A DNA stretch of 64,000 nt, from the NCBI RefSeq assembly GCF_028309625.1, contig NZ_JAQMHR010000002.1, forward strand, positions 186,001-250,000, given 5' to 3'. Shown in pieces: positions 1 through 7,939 of this stretch. The notes beneath the pieces are model-generated. The model had not been told where the DNA came from. It saw only the letters and a list, made by a program, of their open reading frames with translations, and did no database searches. Within the stretch, counting starts at the first letter, position 1; each line of letters opens with the position of its first letter. The DNA is from Trichococcus sp. K1Tr. Lineage in GTDB: Bacteria; Bacillota; Bacilli; Lactobacillales; Aerococcaceae. Position numbers and translations under genes: made by a program.

Positions 1-708
1 TTCTTTTTCCGCATAGTCTTTGAAGACCTGCAGATTGGCATAGAAGGAAGCGATAGGCGTTTTGCGGTTGTCCATCGCTTTTTGGGCGTCCGCACTGACG
101 GAAACGATGGCCAGTCCGACTGGGGCTGAAATGGCTTTTTGGGTTCCGCCGCAGCAGATGTCGATCCGGTTTGCGTCGACGTTGATTGGCTCGCCGACCA
201 TGCCTGCTACGGAGTCGACCACCGTCAATATGCCGTATTCCTTTAGCAACGGACAAAGCTCGGCTACGTTGTTCAGTACCGATGTCGGTGTGTCGCAATG
301 GACCAGGGTGGCATATTTGAAGTCGGAATCCTTCTCCAGATAGGCGCGTACTGCTTCAGCGGGGATGCCGCTGTGGTGATCGAAACTCAGGACGACCGGT
401 ACGCCGCCATAAATGCTGACGAAATCCTTGAAGCCTTCGCCATAGATGCCGTTGTCCAGCACGAGTACGCGGTCGCCAGGTTCCGTCAGGCTTGCGCAAG
501 CGGCCTCAAGAGCCAGGATCCCTTCACCAGCAAGTAACAGGACCTCATTTGTGGTGCCCATGACTTTGCCCATTTTTTGGCTGACCTCACGGTAATAGCG
601 AACGAATGTTTTGTCAAAGTCGCTGTTGTTGGTTCTTTTTGCGCGGGCCAAACGTACATTTTCGCGTACCTCAGTCGGACCCGGGGCGTAATTCGGTTTG
701 TATCTCAT
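1..708 (-). CDS. Class V aminotransferase, alanine/serine-glyoxylate type (partial, 3' end outside window)
   Basis: PLP-dependent fold-type I aminotransferase; 236 residues are visible and the C-terminus runs off the left edge. The N-terminal motif NYAPGPTEV is typical of the alanine-glyoxylate / serine-glyoxylate / ureidoglycine-glyoxylate group. The PLP aspartate lies in VVDSVAG and the Schiff-base lysine in GGTQK (about K191). The start is an ATG preceded by AAGGAGG. The substrate cannot be told from this part; phosphoserine aminotransferase of the same fold is less likely given the VVDSVAG/GGTQK spacing. It is divergent from the TraX-like gene, across 304 bp of non-coding DNA. Confidence 0.85.
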   Translation of the reverse strand, partial: MRYKPNYAPGPTEVRENVRLARAKRTNNSDFDKTFVRYYREVSQKMGKVMGTTNEVLLLAGEGILALEAACASLTEPGDRVLVLDNGIYGEGFKDFVSIYGGVPVVLSFDHHSGIPAEAVRAYLEKDSDFKYATLVHCDTPTSVLNNVAELCPLLKEYGILTVVDSVAGMVGEPINVDANRIDICCGGTQKAISAPVGLAIVSVSADAQKAMDNRKTPIASFYANLQVFKDYAEKE

Positions 709-1012
709 CAGGAAGTCCTCCTTCTCGTTTCGTATATTGCTGATAATTTTAGCAAATGCAAAGGACTATGGGACCGTCCAATCCGAGAGAAAGTGAACGG
801 TCCAATTTGCCCAAAAATGGCTTCTCGCATGCGTTTTGCAAATGTTAACGTATCCAATTTTGGATTGCGTAAGTTTTTCCGCAAATCTCTTCCTTTTTTT
901 CGGGGATTGGCGGACTTCCGGAAGCTTATACTGTGGCAAAGGGCAGGCAAATTGGCCTATCGATCAGCTTACAGCAAACGCTGCGAAACCAAGTACAGTG
1001 AGGAGCACACCG
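709..1012. other. Divergent intergenic region between the aminotransferase and TraX-like gene
   Basis: 304 bp without a convincing gene. It contains an inverted repeat, GGACCGT (771-777) with ACGGTCC (797-803), on the upstream side of the minus-strand aminotransferase. Copies of (G)TCCAAT follow both arms, so this could be an operator or a leader hairpin. A TATACT hexamer at 927-932 is a possible -10 for the plus-strand gene, but its only obvious -35 (TTGGCG, 907-912) is 14 bp away, which is too close. No riboswitch was recognised. Confidence 0.4.
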
Positions 1013-1726
1013 ATGCAAGGCATCAGCGAGATTCAAAAAGATCTATCATCCTATACATTGAAGAACCTTGCGATATTTGCGATGTTCTTCGATCATATTT
1101 TTGCGGTATTTATGCCGCAGGACAGCCTTGAAGGTGTTGCGCTGCGCATAGTAGGGCGGATTGCCGCCCCGATCATGTGCTATATGATTGCGGAAGGCTA
1201 TCATTACACATCCAATCTGAAGAAATATATCGTGCGGTTAGCGCTGTTCGCCGCCGTTTCGCATTTTCCGTATGTCTGGTATTTCGGTCTCCCGTGGTGG
1301 CAGGCAACGAGTGTCATCTGGGGTTTGGCGTTGGGATTGGTGGCATTGGCGGCGGCCAAACGGGAGGACTGGTCCCTTCCGCTGAAAGTCTTCATCGTTT
1401 TAATCTGCTGTCTATTGGCGGTCCCGGCTGATTGGAATTATGTAGCAGTCTTGTGGATCCTGTTTTTCGGATTGTTCAGGGGACAAATCGAAAAGCAGCT
1501 GCTGAGTTTTGCAATCATAGGGATTCTGTTCCACATCATCCCTTCAATCAAAGAAATCGGTTGGACGCAATCCTACCAAATCGGCATTTTTCTGGCGATG
1601 CCGCTGCTGCTATTCTACAAAGGCCGTCAAGGCAAGAAATCCAATCTGATGAAGTGGGGCTTCTATGCTTTCTATCCATTCCATCTGTTGCTGTTGGAAC
1701 TAGTGAAAATAATCGTATCCGCGTAA
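1013..1726 (+). CDS. TraX-family integral membrane protein
   Basis: 237-residue polytopic membrane protein with about seven hydrophobic helices. It opens with LKNLAIFAMFFDHI, the start typical of TraX proteins, named for F-pilin acetylation but widespread as chromosomal proteins of unknown acyl/acetyl-transfer role in Firmicutes. FDHI and the early RIVGRIAAPI segment fit the family. The reading frame is open 59 codons further upstream, but GAGG before ATG 1013 and the family N-terminus support this start. No conjugation genes are nearby, so a role in pilus modification is not suggested here. Confidence 0.8.
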   Translation: MQGISEIQKDLSSYTLKNLAIFAMFFDHIFAVFMPQDSLEGVALRIVGRIAAPIMCYMIAEGYHYTSNLKKYIVRLALFAAVSHFPYVWYFGLPWWQATSVIWGLALGLVALAAAKREDWSLPLKVFIVLICCLLAVPADWNYVAVLWILFFGLFRGQIEKQLLSFAIIGILFHIIPSIKEIGWTQSYQIGIFLAMPLLLFYKGRQGKKSNLMKWGFYAFYPFHLLLLELVKIIVSA

Positions 1727-1745
1727 TGGAGGGCTGAATATACAT

Positions 1746-2924
1746 ATGTTAATAAGACAAATTTGGCGCCGCGTTTTCATCGGCATCCTGACAGGGATGG
1801 TGCTGTCCGCTTGCTCCGGCTCGAATGAACAAACGGAAACGAATGAGTCTAAGACCGCTTCGTCTAGTTCGACTGCCGAAGCGGGAACTTCCGAAGAAGC
1901 AGCGGTGGTCCGGCCGGAAGAGTCAGAGCCATTGCTGTATGAAGGTGATCTGGAACTTCCGGTCAACGGGGCGACCGGCTATGCTTCGGTCCGGATGGAT
2001 CTGAAGGCGGCTGCTGATGCAGGATCCGAAACGATTTCGGCACTGGAGGCGGGAACCGCTTTTGAAGTGGTGGAGGAAGTGGGCGATTGGTGGTATGTCC
2101 GGACCGCTACTGAATCAGGATGGGTGCAGCATCTTTATTGTTTTATCAATCTTCCGGATGTGGTCCCCTCCATCATCTATGACAATACCAACACGTACGC
2201 ATCCAAGTTCACTTCTTCCGGAAAAACGATCCCAGGCATAACCGGGGAGGCGCTTTACGACGGGAAAGCATACAATATGCGGCTGGGAAAAGTGTCCGAT
2301 ATCGTGCCGGTGCTTTACAGCATGTCAAAGAAAATTTATTTAGCACAACAAGCTGCCTTGGCGGAGGGAAACACCTTGGTCATCTATGAGGGGTATCGTC
2401 CTTATTCCGCCCAGAAGATGACGGTGGATGCTTTGACAACCTTGGCTGCGGCCGATCCGGAAGTGATGGCTGGCATCAATACCCATCCTTGGGATACCAA
2501 CTGGTTTATCGCGACAAGCATTTCGAATCATCAGATGGGCTATGCCATCGATGTCACTCTGGCGAAAATAACGGAACAACAGGAAATCGTCATCGGCGAC
2601 TATGCTGCGACCGCCATAACGGGCTACACGGAATACACGATGCCGACAACCATCCATGAATTGAGTATGGCTTCGGCTACGTTCACTGGACCGGTCAAAT
2701 CCAGTTCCCCGACCGCCTGGCTCCAAGCCACCTTGGCAGATACGATGAATGAGGCGGCGATTCTCCTGCAGCGCTATTGCACCGATGCCGGACTGACCCC
2801 TTTGGCTTCGGAATGGTGGCATTTCAATGATCTGGACGCGCGCTTCGCTACCGAAGACAACAGCAGCAAAGGCGAGTACTTATTGGATGCAACGATGAGC
2901 GAGGCTCCGGAAGCGGCCGAATGA
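1746..2924 (+). CDS. Lipoprotein with SH3 domain and VanX/VanY-like (M15) D-Ala-D-Ala peptidase domain
   Basis: 392-residue predicted lipoprotein: basic N-terminus, hydrophobic stretch and lipobox LSAC (Cys about residue 22). A Ser/Thr/Glu-rich linker follows, then an SH3b-like segment (about 65-120, ending in GWVQHLY). The C-terminal part is an M15 peptidase: EGYRPYSAQ, then SNHQMGYAIDV supplying zinc-binding His and Asp, and EWWHFND supplying the catalytic Glu and last His ligand. The VanX-like motifs suggest cleavage of D-Ala-D-Ala dipeptide or peptidoglycan stems outside the membrane. There is no van regulatory cluster here, so a wall-recycling role is more likely than glycopeptide resistance. 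Confidence 0.85.
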   Translation: MLIRQIWRRVFIGILTGMVLSACSGSNEQTETNESKTASSSSTAEAGTSEEAAVVRPEESEPLLYEGDLELPVNGATGYASVRMDLKAAADAGSETISALEAGTAFEVVEEVGDWWYVRTATESGWVQHLYCFINLPDVVPSIIYDNTNTYASKFTSSGKTIPGITGEALYDGKAYNMRLGKVSDIVPVLYSMSKKIYLAQQAALAEGNTLVIYEGYRPYSAQKMTVDALTTLAAADPEVMAGINTHPWDTNWFIATSISNHQMGYAIDVTLAKITEQQEIVIGDYAATAITGYTEYTMPTTIHELSMASATFTGPVKSSSPTAWLQATLADTMNEAAILLQRYCTDAGLTPLASEWWHFNDLDARFATEDNSSKGEYLLDATMSEAPEAAE

Positions 2925-2953
2925 GGAATAAACAAGGCTCAAAATGGACATAA

Positions 2954-2997
2954 AAAGAGGCACAATCGAATTTCTCGATCGTGCCTCTTTCCTATTT
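2954..2997. terminator. Bidirectional intrinsic terminator
   Basis: A long stem (2954-2969 with 2975-2990, one mismatch, 5-nt loop) with AAAGAGGCAC/GTGCCTCTTT ends; AAAAA precedes it and a T-rich tract follows. It lies between the plus-strand lipoprotein gene and the minus-strand tRNA-Val, so it can serve both. Confidence 0.85.
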
Positions 2998-3012
2998 TGT
3001 ACTGAAGCTTGA

Positions 3013-3084
3013 TGGTCCCTACTGGGATTGAACCAGCGACCCCTACCATGTCAAGGTAGTGCTCTCCCGCTGAGCTAAGGAACC
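3013..3084 (-). tRNA. tRNA-Val (anticodon GAC)
   Basis: Reads on the minus strand as a complete cloverleaf. The acceptor is GGTTCCT paired with AGGGACC (one G-T) plus discriminator A, and the D stem is GCTC/GAGC. The anticodon stem CTACC/GGTAG encloses loop TTGACAT, giving anticodon GAC (valine). The T arm carries TTCAATC. The 3' CCA is not encoded. It is a lone tRNA rather than part of a cluster. Confidence 0.95.
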
Positions 3085-3248
3085 GTTAAACAGATGAATC
3101 ACCTGCTCGTATATCTGATTATAACATATTTGCGCGAGAAGTGAAGAGGTAAATTAAAAAAAATGTGGAGCGAATAAGGCATGCATTCCACATGACAACA
3201 AGGTATACTGGAAAAGGATAATTTTACAGGAAAATTTGGAGGTTTAAT

Positions 3249-3773
3249 ATGGACAACAATGATATACTGATCCGCTTGCGCTATGCGCTGGACATCAAGG
3301 ACGCGGATATGGTGGAAGTGTTCCGTTTGGGTGGACTCGAAGTGACGAAGGAAGCCGTGCAAAAGATGCTCAAGAATCCAAAGAAAGATGAAGCAACTGA
3401 CGCTGCGGGCGCAACTGCGCCTTCAAGTGATGATCAACTGGCTTGCGATAATGCGACACTGGAATCTTTCCTGAACGGACTCATCACTTCCCAACGCGGC
3501 AAATCGCAAGTGAAGCCCGGCGAACCGGAACCAAAGCCGGAATTTCTGCTGAACAACGGAAACGTCAACAATCTGCTGCTGAAGAAAGTCAAAATCGCGC
3601 TGACTTTGACAAACGAAGACATGCTGGAAATTCTGGAATCGGCAGGCGTCACCGTTTCGAAAAGCGAACTGAGCGCGGTCTTGCGCAAAGAAGGGCACCG
3701 CAACTACAAGCCTTGCGGCGATCGTTATGCGCGTAATTTCCTGAAAGGGCTGGCGTTGCGTTACCGCGGATAG
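3249..3773 (+). CDS. DUF1456 family protein (YehS-like)
   Basis: 174-residue soluble protein with two similar halves (about 1-60 and 115-170), each starting N-(D/N)-LL-(L/K)-K/R-(V/L)-A and containing an L-E-(V/S)-GL-V-T-K-E/S helix pair. This is the duplicated DUF1456 arrangement of YehS-type proteins. A low-complexity linker rich in Asp, Ala, Pro and Glu separates the halves. Molecular function is unknown for the family. The start ATG follows TTGGAGG. The gene stands alone and is followed by the hairpin cluster at 3799-3928. Confidence 0.85.
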   Translation: MDNNDILIRLRYALDIKDADMVEVFRLGGLEVTKEAVQKMLKNPKKDEATDAAGATAPSSDDQLACDNATLESFLNGLITSQRGKSQVKPGEPEPKPEFLLNNGNVNNLLLKKVKIALTLTNEDMLEILESAGVTVSKSELSAVLRKEGHRNYKPCGDRYARNFLKGLALRYRG

Positions 3774-3798
3774 GCTGGAATTGAATTTAAGTTGAAAT

Positions 3799-3830
3799 AA
3801 ACCGCCAAAATGGTTTTGGCGGTTTATTTT
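3799..3830 (+). terminator. Intrinsic terminator / first hairpin of a three-unit repeat
   Basis: Perfect 12-bp stem (AAACCGCCAAAA with TTTTGGCGGTTT) with a 3-nt loop, then ATTTT. It lies 25 bp past the DUF1456 stop codon and is the likely terminator of that gene. It is also the first of three regularly spaced palindromes. Confidence 0.75.
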
Positions 3831-3930
3831 AGTTCAAACCACAGTCTGAAAACCCGCCAAAGCCACCTTGGCGGGGAAAAACGTACGCGGACAACGCTAG
3901 ACTCCCTGTCAAAGCCATTTTGGCGGGGAA
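3799..3930. repeat. Three tandem palindromic units, 52-bp period (locus 1)
   Basis: The core (C)CGCCAAAG..(T)TTGGCGGG occurs three times, at about 3802-3824, 3853-3875 and 3904-3928. Equivalent bases in neighbouring units are 52 bp apart in both steps. The second and third units also share AGCCAYYTTGGCGGGGAA as a direct repeat. Only the core is conserved; the intervening 25-28 bp differ. The cluster lies between two convergent genes. Confidence 0.7.
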
Positions 3931-3988
3931 TTCCACTATGAACTCTACGAACTCGAACCCCATTCCAGACAAACATACCCCAAACCAC

Positions 3989-4028
3989 AAAGAAGAGGCT
4001 ATTTCATTTCGAAATAGCCCCTTTCTTC
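3989..4028 (-). terminator. Intrinsic terminator of the RluA-type gene
   Basis: Stem-loop GGCTATTTC/GAAATAGCC extended by AAGAAG/CTTCTT arms, directly against the stop codon of the minus-strand pseudouridine synthase. The T-tract on the minus strand is short. Confidence 0.6.
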
Positions 4029-4988
4029 TTATTTCGAATACAGCAAGAAAGCTTTCGGTACCGGCGCGCTGAAGCGGACGAGCTCACCGGTCGCGGGATG
4101 GATGAACGCGAGTGTGGAAGCGTGCAGTCCCAAACGTTTCATCGGATTGGTGCGGGCACCGTACTTCTTGTCGCCGGCAACCGGGTGGCCCAAAGATTCC
4201 ATGTGGACGCGGATCTGATTCTTGCGTCCGGTCTCCAGCTCCACTTCCAAGAGCGAGTATTCCTTGTTTGCGCGGATTTTTCGGTAATGGGTCACGGCAT
4301 GCTTGCCGCCATTGTCTTTCGGACTGGAATGGACCTTCATGGCTTTGCTCTCGGTCAGCCACGAGGAGATGGTGCCGGCATCCTTCTTGATCTCGCCCTC
4401 GACAAGAGCGGTATAGATGCGTTCTTTGACGATCTCCTTCCAATCATTTTGCAACTTTTCTTTCAGTGCTTCGGATTTTGCGAACAGCATGACGCCGGAA
4501 GTATCCCGGTCCAGACGATGCACGACGAATATCCGGTTCGCTTTGTTGTCTTCTTTGACGTATTGGATCAATTGGCGGTAAGCGGTCGGTTCCTTGGGAT
4601 CATCGGTCGCCATCGACAACAAGCCGGCGTCCTTGTTGATCACGATGATCGATTCATCCTCAAACAGAATCTTGAGGCCTGACAGGGACGTTTTTTTGAG
4701 GGCTTCCTTATTCGCCAAAATGCCGACAGTCTGCCCGGGTTCCAAGGGATGGTTGTGCTTGGTGAGGACCTTGCCGTCGACCGTCACTTGTCCGCGGGTA
4801 AGTATTGATTTGACTGAGTTGCGGCTTTGCTTGCTGAGGATCTGCAGCAAGAAGGGCAACAATTCGCTCGGTTCGGTCACAGGGTATTGGGTAACCCCTT
4901 TGGTGGACGGGCTTTTTTGGGGTTCTGTCGCCTTGACCTGACGATTGCGTTTATTGTTGAGGGGTTTCTTTTGGTTTGTTTTTTTCAT
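4029..4988 (-). CDS. RluA/RluD-family pseudouridine synthase with S4 domain
   Basis: 319-residue RNA pseudouridine synthase. A lysine-rich tail is followed by an S4-like RNA-binding segment (about 45-95, SRNSVKSILTRGQVTVDGK). The catalytic domain contains HRLDRDTSGV with the essential aspartate, and later GRKNQIRVHMESLGHPVAGD and GLHASTLAFIHP. It probably converts specific uridines in 23S rRNA or tRNA; the exact site cannot be assigned. The frame is open 46 codons further upstream, but the ATG at 4988, with GGAG upstream and the family-like lysine-rich N-terminus, is preferred. It is divergent from the UvrA-like gene. Confidence 0.88.
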   Translation of the reverse strand: MKKTNQKKPLNNKRNRQVKATEPQKSPSTKGVTQYPVTEPSELLPFLLQILSKQSRNSVKSILTRGQVTVDGKVLTKHNHPLEPGQTVGILANKEALKKTSLSGLKILFEDESIIVINKDAGLLSMATDDPKEPTAYRQLIQYVKEDNKANRIFVVHRLDRDTSGVMLFAKSEALKEKLQNDWKEIVKERIYTALVEGEIKKDAGTISSWLTESKAMKVHSSPKDNGGKHAVTHYRKIRANKEYSLLEVELETGRKNQIRVHMESLGHPVAGDKKYGARTNPMKRLGLHASTLAFIHPATGELVRFSAPVPKAFLLYSK

Positions 4989-5079
4989 CTTGTTCGCTCC
5001 TGACTCTGTTCGCCGCCTGATTACCGCGGTCGTCTCTTCTGAAGTATAACAGAAAACAGGGCATCCATCCTGCTTAATC

Positions 5080-5109
5080 GGGACAAAAACGCAGCAAGTG
5101 GCATATAAT
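5080..5109 (+). promoter_or_regulatory. Promoter of the UvrA-like gene
   Basis: A consensus TATAAT (5104-5109) preceded by GGGACA (5080-5085) at 18 bp. Transcription would begin about 30 bp ahead of the ATG at 5147. Confidence 0.6.
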
Positions 5110-5146
5110 TGGAGCAGAAGAATCAAAAGGAAGCGAGGGAGCAGGC

Positions 5147-7600
5147 ATGGACCATATCAGTATCATCGGCGCTAAGGAAGGGAATCTGAAGAACATCACC
5201 GTGGACTTGCCCCGGAATAAATGGATTGTCCTTACAGGGGTATCTGGTTCCGGGAAAACGACTTTGGCGATGGATGTGCTTTATCAGGAGTGCCAACGCC
5301 AATATCTGGAGGCGATCGGCTACCAAGGGATCCGCAAACCGGATATCGATGCGGTCCGCCATGTATCTCCCGCAATCCAAATTAAGCAACAGGCTTCCAA
5401 TAAAAATCCGCGTTCGACTGTGGGAACAGTCACGGATATCTATACCGATCTGCGGATGCTGTTCGAGAAGTTGAGCACGAGGGACTGCCCGGCTTGCGGG
5501 AAGGAATTCAGTTCGGCAGAGTGCCGCGAGGAAACTGAAAAGACCGCCGATGACTTCAAGGTGTTCCAGTATTGTCCCCATTGCGATCAGCGGATGGAGA
5601 AGCTTACCCGCACCTATTTTTCCTACAACACCCGAGAAGGCGCTTGTGCAACTTGCCAGGGCATGGGGGAAGTGCTGACGATCGATGAGAAGCGGGTGCT
5701 CCATGAAGAGCTGTCGCCTGAGGAGGGCGCGGTCGTTTTTTGGGAAAAACGCTACCGGGATTATCAACTGGAGTCGTTCTATGCCGCTTGTGACCATTAC
5801 GGGATTCCGCTGAAAACAAATATGCCTGTGAAGGAATATACGCCGGCACAGCGCGTGCTGTTGCTGCAGGGAGCCGAAAGTGAAGCAGTGCGTCGGTTGT
5901 TCACGGATCTGCCGGTGCCCCGAACGGTTGCCGAAGGCCGGTATGAAGGCGTGCTGCCGAACCTTTGGTGCAGAATGGCGGATCAAAAAGGGAGTTCCAA
6001 ACTCCGGGAAACCTATTTTGAATCGGTCATCTGCCCGGAATGCCACGGCGAACGACTGAACGAGCTGAGCAGGAATGTGACCGTGAAGGGGGTGCGCTTG
6101 CCTGGATTGTCCGCTTCATCGTTGAAAGAACTTATGGATTGGATCCGTGAACTTGATGCAAATCTGACGCATTCGGAACAACTGTTGGCGGGCGTCTATG
6201 TGGCGGATCTGAAGACCAAACTGAAACGGATCCTGAAGTTGGGATTGGGCTATCTGTCGCTCGACAGGCAAACCATGACACTTTCAGGAGGGGAAGCACA
6301 ACGGCTAAGGCTGGCGGCTGTACTCGATTCGGATCTGACGGGTGTCGTCTATATCCTGGATGAACCGACAATCAGTCTGCATCCAAAAGATACGGAAGGG
6401 CTCCTGACTGTCCTGCGCTCGCTGAGGGATAAAGGCAATACGGTCCTCGTCATCGAACATGACACAGCCGTCATGGAGGCTGCGGACTACCTGATCGATA
6501 TCGGTCCTGGAGCGGGGAAATATGGGGGCGAAGTCATCGGATCGGGAACGCTACAGCAAATCAAGGATCAAGCGGCATCCGTCACCGGTGCCTATCTGAA
6601 CAGCAACCCGGAACCGCGCGAAATTTTCCGCAAAGGATCCGGTACGTTCATCGAGGTGAGCCAAGCGAACAAGCATAACCTCCGGAACCTGACAGTCCGT
6701 TTCCCTATCGGCTGTCTCATCTGTGTCACCGGCGTATCGGGGTCCGGTAAATCGACGCTCGTGTTCGATGTGCTGGCGAAAGGGGACACTGCCCCTTCAG
6801 AGGATCCGAATCGGGTGAGCGGGACCGGCTCATTCGACCGGATTGTCGTCGTGGAACAGGCCCCGATCACCCGGATGAAGCGTTCGAATGTCGCGACCTA
6901 TTCGGATGCTTATACGGAAATCCGGAAAATCTTCAGCCGGCAGCAGACTGCCATCGAAAAAGGAATGACCGCCAATCACTTTTCCTTCAATGTGAAAGGG
7001 GGACGCTGCGATCATTGCGAAGGCCTGGGCGTCGTTACAAATAACCTGCTGTTTTTTGAAGACCAGGAAGTCCCTTGTCCTGTCTGTTCGGGCAGACGTT
7101 TCAAGGATGAAGTGCTGTCCGTGACCTACCGCGGCCATTCGATCACAGGAGTGCTCGGCTTGTCGGTGGAGGAAGGCGCGGAACTGTTTGCGGATTCGCC
7201 CAAAATCAGTGCCATCCTTGAACTGCTGCAGGAGGTCGGCCTCGGATACCTCGAGCTCGGCCAGACGACAACGACTTTTTCAGGCGGGGAAGCGCAACGG
7301 CTCAAGCTGGCAGTGGAACTCCTGGCAAATCGGGGGAAAAAGAATCTTTATTTGATCGATGAACCGACTACTGGTCTGCACCCGCTCGATGTCGAAAAAT
7401 TCCTGAGATTGTTGGATCGGATGGTCGGTTCCGGCAGCACAGTGATCGTTGTGGAACACAATCAACAGATCATCGCGGCTGCGGATTGGATCATCGACCT
7501 TGGTCCGGGTGGCGGAACTGCCGGCGGGAAAGTCATTGCGGAAGGGACCCCATCTGATATCCGGAAAGACAAAAATTCGGTGACGGGAAAATTCATTTAA
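5147..7600 (+). CDS. UvrA paralogue (short UvrA-like ABC ATPase)
   Basis: 817 residues, shorter than canonical UvrA (about 940). It has two ABC modules: Walker A GVSGSGKT near 32 and GVSGSGKS near 527, signatures LSGGEAQR and FSGGEAQR, and the matching D-loops DEPT. Both zinc modules are present (CPACGKEF..CPHC..CATCQGMG and CDHCEGLG..CPVCSGRRF). The region between them is reduced relative to UvrA, as in UvrA2-type paralogues linked to drug tolerance or damage sensing. Excision repair by this protein alone is doubtful because such paralogues usually lack the UvrB-binding domain. It is a single-gene transcript, followed by the LysR leader. Confidence 0.85.
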   Translation: MDHISIIGAKEGNLKNITVDLPRNKWIVLTGVSGSGKTTLAMDVLYQECQRQYLEAIGYQGIRKPDIDAVRHVSPAIQIKQQASNKNPRSTVGTVTDIYTDLRMLFEKLSTRDCPACGKEFSSAECREETEKTADDFKVFQYCPHCDQRMEKLTRTYFSYNTREGACATCQGMGEVLTIDEKRVLHEELSPEEGAVVFWEKRYRDYQLESFYAACDHYGIPLKTNMPVKEYTPAQRVLLLQGAESEAVRRLFTDLPVPRTVAEGRYEGVLPNLWCRMADQKGSSKLRETYFESVICPECHGERLNELSRNVTVKGVRLPGLSASSLKELMDWIRELDANLTHSEQLLAGVYVADLKTKLKRILKLGLGYLSLDRQTMTLSGGEAQRLRLAAVLDSDLTGVVYILDEPTISLHPKDTEGLLTVLRSLRDKGNTVLVIEHDTAVMEAADYLIDIGPGAGKYGGEVIGSGTLQQIKDQAASVTGAYLNSNPEPREIFRKGSGTFIEVSQANKHNLRNLTVRFPIGCLICVTGVSGSGKSTLVFDVLAKGDTAPSEDPNRVSGTGSFDRIVVVEQAPITRMKRSNVATYSDAYTEIRKIFSRQQTAIEKGMTANHFSFNVKGGRCDHCEGLGVVTNNLLFFEDQEVPCPVCSGRRFKDEVLSVTYRGHSITGVLGLSVEEGAELFADSPKISAILELLQEVGLGYLELGQTTTTFSGGEAQRLKLAVELLANRGKKNLYLIDEPTTGLHPLDVEKFLRLLDRMVGSGSTVIVVEHNQQIIAAADWIIDLGPGGGTAGGKVIAEGTPSDIRKDKNSVTGKFI

Positions 7601-7620
7601 GGCCGAAAAAGTGAAAATGA

Positions 7621-7662
7621 TTGACAGATGCCGGGAAAATCGCTATCTTATTAGAAAGCGAT
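7621..7662 (+). promoter_or_regulatory. Promoter of the leader-lysR unit, with overlapping inverted repeat
   Basis: Consensus -35 TTGACA (7621-7626), 17-bp spacer and -10 TATCTT (7644-7649). An inverted repeat, ATCGCT (7639-7644) with AGCGAT (7657-7662), straddles the -10 and expected start site and could be an operator. It drives the leader peptide and, past the terminator, the LysR gene. Confidence 0.75.
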
Positions 7663-7686
7663 GAGGACAGAAGGGGAGGCAGAACC

Positions 7687-7788
7687 ATGCAGAAGATGAT
7701 GTGTTGTATGTGCGGATGTAAGAAACATGCAAGTATATTCTTATCATCTTTTGATCTCCGCAGCCGGGTGAGCGTGGCCACTCTGTAA
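7687..7788 (+). CDS. Cysteine-rich leader peptide (33 aa) of the lysR attenuator
   Basis: A 33-codon frame with a strong Shine-Dalgarno sequence (GGGGAGG) ahead of its ATG. It starts MQKMMCCMCGCKKH, so four of residues 6-11 are cysteine, encoded TGT TGT ATG TGC GGA TGT; four of the first eight residues are methionine. It lies between a consensus promoter and an intrinsic terminator upstream of lysR. That is the layout of a ribosome-mediated attenuator in which stalling at Cys (or Met) codons would control read-through. The rest of the peptide has no recognisable motif. It could alternatively be a real small cysteine-rich peptide. Confidence 0.6.
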   Translation: MQKMMCCMCGCKKHASIFLSSFDLRSRVSVATL

Positions 7789-7852
7789 AGGGGATCAGGG
7801 GCAGATTGTGCATCCGCATCCAAGTGAAGCGCTGAAATGATGATGAATACTC

Positions 7853-7890
7853 GTGCATGTGTGTTTTGTTGACGCGCATGCACTTTTTTT
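7853..7890 (+). terminator. Attenuator-type intrinsic terminator before lysR
   Basis: 11-bp stem (7853-7863 with 7873-7883, two G-U pairs, 9-nt loop) followed by seven T's, 49 bp before the LysR start codon and after the leader peptide. Competing pairings are visible. 7725-7731 (ACATGCA) is complementary to 7854-7860 in the 5' arm; 7808-7813 (GTGCAT) is complementary to 7878-7883 in the 3' arm. The Cys codons at 7710-7720 can pair with 7809-7819 (11 bp, two G-U). Confidence 0.7.
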
Positions 7891-7939
7891 GTGGAAACGA
7901 TGGGACCCCATCGGAAAATAGAGCCAAGGAGGCAAAAAT

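Noticed and set aside
3799-3930. CRISPR array
   Set aside because: Only three units, palindromic and with diverged cores; no cas genes; same for the loci at 29.7 and 42.7 kb.
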